Assembly (NCBI GenBank): GCA_030549495.1
Contig: JAUIRK010000014.1
Location: 1 to 64,000 of the forward strand
Direction of reading: 5' to 3'
DNA length: 64,000 nt
DNA from: Nectonema munidae
Taxonomy: Eukaryota > Nematomorpha > Nectonematoida > Nectonematidae
Of this stretch, positions 57,469 through 64,000 are shown in pieces (position 1 is the first letter of the stretch; each line of letters starts with the position of its first letter). Made by a program: the position numbers and the translations under genes. The notes under the pieces were generated by a model that was given only the letters and a program-made list of their open reading frames with translations, ran no database searches and was not told the DNA's origin.

Positions 57469-59197
57469 CTTGTTTTTCTTTGTATACATAAACCTTTCAT
57501 AGGGTAGCTTTTGTCCAACTTTGTTATTTTTAATTACTTTCATCGAATGTAATAATAGGTGGCGACTTTATATTGAGAGAAAATGAATAATTAGTATTGG
57601 AAAAACAATGTGAGAAGCAAATCTTTGAAAATAAAACAACCTGCTCTAGCAAACAATAAATTTGAAAAGCAAAGGAATTAGGTCCTTGCCAAAAAAGTCA
57701 TAATATTTTAATTTGATGATCACATATATTTATTAGGTTCTAGAAGAGATGCATTGTATTGAAAAACTTTTAGTTAACTAACAAATGAACTAAACGATTC
57801 GTTATTAATTAACAAGAGAACTAACTTACATATCAACCTTACTAACTAACAATTTAGCCAAGTAAAATACCTAGCAACTAACTTACCATGATATACTCAT
57901 TATAATTTTTGCGTACAAAGTTATACTAGCATACTTATTATGTTTGTAAATTCTCTTGTATTTGATCATTATAAAGTTACCGAACACCGCTTAGTCTGTA
58001 TTTCACTGACCACTCAACTAACTATCCTTACAAACAAACTGACGATTTTTTAAATAAAGAAAAAAATTTAGAACTAGGCAAATGCAGTTTTTTACAATTA
58101 ATAATTGAGCAAATACTCAATGAACAAATGTCTGGATGCCATTATATTTCGCATATTTAAAAAAGGAAGTAACATAAACAAATAATAGAAATTAATATAT
58201 TTTGTTTTATATTTTCAAAAAATTTAATATTTATCTATCATTCAGTTTAAATTTTTTACGTAATATAGGTTACCAAATTTAGAATTAGAATGCAAAAACA
58301 AAACATATGACAACATTTGAGATTTATTGCAAAATAATTAATTTTTAATTGAAATTTAAAGTAATTTTTATAGATAATGTTTTGTTCAAAAACAGCTAGA
58401 AACCTTCCCACTAAGAGATAATTTATATAAAATTATTGTATTTTTCATTTATATGTTCTTATATTTCTTATGATATAGATTTTGTATTTAGTTAAAAAAA
58501 ATTATTTATTTCAAAAAAATCAGAATACCTAGAAGAGATGAGGTTTTTTCCAAAAGGATTTTTTTATAGATCCTAAAATTTAGGATACTTTGTTTTAAAC
58601 AGAATTATTATTTCAACTTGGTACTTTTAGGAAATTTTTTTTTACAAATAAAGATAAATGTTTTCTTTGCTTCATAGCTTTCTAGGATAAATTCAATTTT
58701 ATATTAGTCTCTAGTCCATTCTTAGGATGCTTATAACTTTTCCATTTCTTAACCAATTTTAGCAATAAATATACCTAATTAAAGAGCAAAAATATGTGTA
58801 GACTTGATAAAATTTAACAAAAAATTTCAATGCTATGAAATCTTTCCGAAACCTTTTTAAGATTGAACTAAGGGGAGGCAAAATTTGTTTTGAAAAATGA
58901 TATTGTACAACATTTTTGATTAAATATACTATTGTGTTTTAAGGAATTGAAATTGCCAAATAAGGTTCAATTAAATACTTTTTAGGAATTGAAATTTCAA
59001 AATAGGGAGACAGTGATAATAAACAATTAGACTTTTAGATTATACAGTTTTCTCTTAAAATTTCAAAAAAATTCTAGAAAAATCATTCTTGTAATAAATA
59101 TTCGAGTAAATAATACAATCAGTTTTGTTTTATTTATATTTCATTATAAATTTAATAGGTTTTTTTGTCTACGCAGAGGTTATGATAAAGAAAACAT
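57469..59197. other. no gene seen (duplicated block B)
   Basis: Duplicate of 30261-31989; same empty AT-rich DNA. Confidence 0.5.
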
Positions 59198-60507
59198 TGA
59201 TTATAAATTAATTGTACAAAATTGGCTGAATCCCCTCAAATTTTGTGACATTTCCAAAAATCGCTAGCTGCATCTTTTAATACCATTTTTATGGTAGTTG
59301 AATGACGTTCTCATTTTAAAAACTGAAAATCAAAAACATAAATTAAAATCTTTCAGCAAAATTTTGACATTATCTGTAGTTAACCTTTAGGGTCTGTCTA
59401 TATTAGATACTCCCTTGAAAATTTATAATTATATACCGTTTTGAATGCATAACGCTTAATATATTTAATTTTTTTCAATAATCATGGCTACCATTTAGAA
59501 AATGTCAATCAAAATTTTGATTGATGAGGAATATGTCTAATAGAATATTCCTTCAAATTTTACATAAAATATATGTTTTATACTAAATCGGCCATGCTGG
59601 TTTCCTTTCTAGACTCAGTTTTTGCATTTAAGATTTGAACATACTTATATATAAGAGTTAATCAAATTTGCGGTTTACTCCAAAAAACTGTCTCTAAAAC
59701 ATTCATTAAAATTTTACATGAAATATATATTTTTATACCAAATCAACCATGATAGTTTCATTCTCAGATTTGGATTGAAAATATCTGATAGTGTTAATAA
59801 AATTTGTAGTTTATGCCTGAAAACTATCTCCACATATATCTCTTTAATTTTACATGAAACATATGTTTAATACCAAATCAAACATGATAGTTTGATTTCT
59901 GGACTCATTTTTCGCTTTTAATGTTTGAAAATATCTGAAGGTGTCAATCAAATTATGCGGTTTATGTCTAAAAACTGTAGTTAAAAATATATCTCAAATT
60001 TTATATAAAATATATGTTTTTATACTAAATCAATAATGCTAGTTTCATTTATGGACTCAGTTTTTGTACTTAGAATAAGTGTCAATCAAATTTTGGGTAT
60101 TCCTCTAAAATTTGTTTCCAAAAATATCGATTCAAATTTTACATGAAATATATGTTTTTCATATATTTCATTAGAAATGCTAAATCGATCATGCTGCTTT
60201 CATTTCTGGACTCATTTTTCGCATTTAGAGGTTTTAAAATATTTCTCAGTGTCAAATTTACTGTTTACGCCTGAAAAGTATCTCCAAAATATCCTCTCTA
60301 ATTTTACATGAAATATATGTTCATATACCAAATCAACCTAGTTTTATTTTGGAACTCAGTTTTTGCATTTAAAGGTTTTAAAATGTTTGAAGGTGTCAAT
60401 CAAAGGTGCAGGTTTACGTCTAATATCTACACAAATATTTTTGAAATTTAAATAAAATACCTGTTTTTATACCAATTGAAGATACTGGTTTCATTTTCGG
60501 GGTTATC
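59198..60507 (+). repeat. fold-back/satellite repeat, one-arm copy (B)
   Basis: Duplicate of 31990-33280 with about seven ~145-bp units. One unit carries a private 20-bp snap-back insertion (near 60156-60178). Confidence 0.8.
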
Positions 60508-61256
60508 ATCAATTGGCGGTAAATCGGGGGTATCAAAAATGTAGCTGTCTTATTTGCTTTGAGTAGTATTGTAAAGTTCGGCATTTAATTAAAGTAAGAA
60601 ACCCAAAAATTTATATATTTTTTGAAGTTAAAATCCAGCGTTGCTTTTTGTTTACACTTTGAGTTCAAAACCTCATTTGAGCGTTTTTCTTATTATAATA
60701 TCACTTTCTAGATTTGTTACTAGTAGGCCGAAATATTTTCTTGTGTGAATTTCCTTTATCAACAGTAACTAAAAATGCCTAATGAGTACAAAAGTGTCAC
60801 TAAAACATAAATAGAAGGAAAATTGCTATTATTTTTGAATAAATAAAAGTAAATATTATTATAGTTAATTTGACAGCAATACATGATATAAAATCGGGGC
60901 TAAATTTGACGAAAAAAAAGTATATCTGTTCTGTAAATAAATATGGCGGACGGCTGACAACAGTGGCGTTATATTGGGGGAGTTATAAAAGAGAGAAATT
61001 TGATCTATATAATTTTATGGCATGAAGCGAGAGGCGTTTGTGCGAGGGATCAAACAACTCATTAATCACTGCTAAAATTGCATCAACAACGCATGGCGTT
61101 AAATCGATGGTTATTTCAATGAAGTAAAGTGTGCTTGTTCTATCAATGTTATTGGCGGATAGCGAGGGGCGTTAAATAGGGGGAATTATAATGGAGAGAA
61201 ATCGGGTCTACATAATTGGTGGTATGCGGGGTTGGCGGTAAAGCGAGGGAGCAGTG
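60508..61256 (-). mobile_element. pogo/Tigger-like element end (copy B)
   Basis: Duplicate of 33281-34025, ending CACTGCTCCCTCGC on the minus strand next to TA. Confidence 0.5.
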
Positions 61257-62245
61257 TATAGTAAAATAAAATTTTTAAATATATTTTGTAACCTGGAAAC
61301 TAATTGAAAAGGGACGTGTGATCAAAAGAAATCATTTTAAAAAAGAAGTATGAATCTGGATAAAATGGAGAATCTACAATATTTCAATGAAGGAAGTGGT
61401 GTAGTGATCTAACATTGGGTGCTTCAAAAAAGATTTTGATCGTGAAAAAGAGGCTTTTCTTCTGCTAATCAGCTAAGACTACAATGATCATTAACTAAGA
61501 TGGGTAGTAAATCTAAAAATTTTGAAAAGGTCAGAGTTATCAAAAATGACAGACATGCCAATATGTAAAGGTTTAGATTTTAAATTAAAATTGAATTTGC
61601 CAATAATTTTGCTTTTGAGCGAAAGAGAGAGTATTTTTAGATGAAGAAGGTGTCAAACTTTTTGTAATTGAACAATGAACATCACGAAAGATTTCATTAG
61701 AAAAAAAATTTTGAACTGGGATTGCTTGACAAATATTCAGGCTGAATATCTCTTCATATCACCTGATAATAAAATACAAGATACTGATAAAAAAAAGCCT
61801 AAGATTATCAAGAAAATTCTTTAATCAGAGTGCTTTGAACCCGGATATAATCTGTTCAAAATAAATCCTTAAAAAAGTTTTTTCGAACACAGATTAAAAG
61901 AAGAGTTACCAAGAAAGGATCATCATAGAATGAATAGCAAAATTAAATATTGTATAAAGTATAGAAGAAATGACGTAGAGACTAAAAGTTGATAAAGAAT
62001 TTGTAGCCAAAACGATGAAGATTTTATTGAGATATCTAATTTTCTGACAAATGAAATATGTTGATGAAAATAATTAGCAGAGGAATACTGTAAGTAGAAT
62101 TAATTTTGAAGTTTATATATTTGGCATTGATTGATAGGGCTAATCAATTTTTAACACGCTTAATTTATTTTCATAAAAAATGACCACTAAATTGGGTATA
62201 CTTATTATGGTATATATCAGAGCCAAGCGGAGACGCCGAACTTCC
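61257..62245. other. no gene seen (duplicated block B)
   Basis: Duplicate of 34026-35014. Confidence 0.5.
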
Positions 62246-62596
62246 TCGTTCCTACGGGGAAGGTTTTAACCCCGTTATCGGAGAATTGATAGAAAATTTG
62301 ATCGTCCATATTCTGCAAATATATACATTATTTTACATTATTTACTTTTCAGCATGATTTCAAAAATATGAAATAATATTGAAAAAGTGTTTGGGTTCGG
62401 TTCCATGAAATCTCCTATGAAATTGGAATGTATTTCGTATAATACGGCCTCACTAATCGATGCGTCCCTGTACTTTTCTATGGAAATCGCCATTTTTCCA
62501 CTATTCAGAGCGTCGTCAAAAAAAAAATCGCGGTTCGTTTCAGCTTCTTTTCCTCTTCCTGATTCTTCTTTCTTCAAAATGGCCTCTCCTTTTCAT
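62246..62596. repeat. dispersed repeat, copy 3 (block B)
   Basis: Duplicate of 35015-35365; related to the repeat upstream of Arp2 exon 2. Confidence 0.75.
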
Positions 62597-62920
62597 CTGA
62601 TCTAAATTTCTTGATTATTCTTATGCTAGTCTTATAAGGCTTTCCAAATAAGTTTTAAAAAAATTACAAAATACTTTCTATCTATATATTTTCAGAATTA
62701 TATCTTAATAAAATAATACCGGCAAGTCACTCTCATTCAGAAGGATTGATAAGTTCCGCTTCAAACATTGTAAACAGTAAACGAAGTATCGTGAATCCAG
62801 ATAAAGTTGAAGAGTTTATTTTTGTTGGGCAAAATAATAAATCATTTAAAAATTTGCTTAAATAAAAATGTTTATTTCGTCTTTTGTTTCATGAAATTCT
62901 TTTATATTTGATCATTGGGA

Positions 62921-63431
62921 AAATTGTTCCCAAACCCACCCGTTCCCCGCGAAGAGAGAATCTCCAAGAGCGACCTAAAAATTCACTCCTCGCTGTGCTC
63001 TGGTGTATATGTGTAAAATACTTTTATAAGTATTCCAATAAAAATGTTAATTTTTACATGAGTTGTGATATATAAATCAATTTTTTGACAGATTTGATTG
63101 AATGTCATAAAAAATAAACATCACAGCTAACTTGAAAATGGGTATATATGTATAAAAACTATTTATAGGAATAAAAATTTTAGTTTTGAGATGGGTTGTC
63201 ATATTTAAATCACTTTTTGACAGGTTTGACTGATTTTCATTAAAAAATAGGAAAACCTCAATATTCAGCATTCATAGATAAAAATAGACTTCACCAATGA
63301 ATTCAGCATAGCTGAAATATATATGTAACATTAAAAATAATAAAAACTTAATCTGAGAAAAAGAGAGGGGGCATTTTCCGATCCGTAGCACTTGAGCGGA
63401 CAAATTTTGCCCGGCACTAATATGGTTACGT
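62921..63431. repeat. dispersed repeat with ~140-bp internal units (block B)
   Basis: Duplicate of 35690-36200; same family as Arp2 intron 6. Confidence 0.7.
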
Positions 63432-63607
63432 TTTATTTTAAGAGATTTTTCTAGATGCTGGTCATATAAATCTAACCGCAAAGATAAAAAATCCAGGCTC
63501 CATCAACTTCCATTTATTCTGAAAATTCCTAACACTTACTATTTAAAATGTTTACCATATTCTTCTGTTTCACAGCCGATAATTTTCATAAGTAATTACA
63601 CTTTTTC

Positions 63608-63689
63608 GGCAGATGGCATAGTGGTAGGAGCATGGGGCCTCGATAAAGATGGTTCCGGTTCGATTCCTGATCGTGACTGCCATCTGTCC
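63608..63689 (+). mobile_element. tRNA-like Pol III promoter element / SINE head (block B)
   Basis: Duplicate of 36377-36458 with unchanged A box and B box. Confidence 0.6.
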
Positions 63690-64000
63690 AGCTATAATAG
63701 ATTATTCTTCCCTTGGATGCGATACCGACAACTAAGAAAAATCATTACACTGAAAGTCCATTTTCGAAACTCAAATTCCATTTTATGAGAGGCTTGTAAA
63801 AAACATGACTAAGCTTTTAGATTACCATAATATAAAGCAATTCACGATTATGGCCTAATCTTGGTTCCTTAAAATTTTTAAAAAGAAACCTAAATCTCCC
63901 ATGTTTTTATACTTCCCTATAAAAATAAATCATTGCTCATGAAAAGCAATTCAGTGTAGTTGCCAGAAGCGATTTCAATTTAAATGTGTGGAAGACAGAT

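Larger units (their letters stand above)
55869..64000. repeat. 8.1-kb duplication, copy B (runs off the window)
   Basis: Direct-orientation near-identical copy of 28662-36769, 19.1 kb after copy A ends. Differences include a 5-bp addition near 61137 and a snap-back insertion near 60156-60178. The true right end lies beyond the window. Confidence 0.95.

Noticed and set aside
1-64000. CRISPR array, bacterial operon or other prokaryotic feature
   Set aside because: Introns, LINEs, piggyBac, Tigger and hAT elements show eukaryotic nuclear DNA. Tandem arrays here lack uniform repeats with unique spacers.

Overview
The window is AT-rich nuclear DNA (about 70% A+T by eye) of an animal, most likely an arthropod. 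The reasons are one spliced conserved host gene, several DNA-transposon superfamilies together with non-LTR retrotransposons, and almost no other long reading frames. A parasitic copepod (sea-louse type) would fit the composition and transposon mix, but that is a guess.

The one clear host gene is Arp2, the actin-related subunit of the Arp2/3 complex, on the + strand. Seven coding exons (3583-9862) give 379 residues, from the start of family exon 2 to the stop codon. The short first exon (about 16 residues in the family) was not found. Its introns, and the DNA just upstream, carry dispersed repeats that recur elsewhere in the window.

Layout. 1-3400: a 42-bp minisatellite, a small hAT MITE with target duplication, and a nest of a 700-bp MITE at the end of a hAT fragment inside a Merlin transposase relic. 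3583-9914: Arp2. 10-16 kb: mostly empty, with a CpG-rich dyad, a fold-back repeat piece and a relic of an uncharacterised transposon-associated protein family (13.7-14.7 kb). 16.2-18.0 kb: a decayed piggyBac transposase with a 51-nt intron. 21.5-29.3 kb: a LINE split by a 6.46-kb insertion holding a CENP-B-type DNA-binding gene, and inside that a 5.1-kb inverted-repeat element with a 458-bp higher-order tandem array. 28.66-36.77 kb: an 8.1-kb block (LINE tail, Tigger relic, fold-back array, pogo-like end, dispersed repeats, tRNA-like element) repeated nearly identically at 55.87-64.0 kb. 37.3-41.4 kb: a composite hAT with a CR1-like LINE and other fragments inside. 44.4-45.0 kb: an unrecognised 193-codon frame. 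46.5-48.4 kb: another fold-back copy and a 624-bp hAT carrying only a dimerisation domain. 51.8-53.2 kb: a fold-back element with both arms. 53.9-54.7 kb: a second relic of the uncharacterised family.

Apart from Arp2 there is no sign of cooperating host genes. The window is a transposon graveyard around one cytoskeletal gene. The most interesting items are the two relics of the uncharacterised family, the CENP-B-only gene next to a higher-order array inside a LINE, the fold-back satellite-bearing repeats, and the 8.1-kb duplication with a snap-back insertion in one copy.
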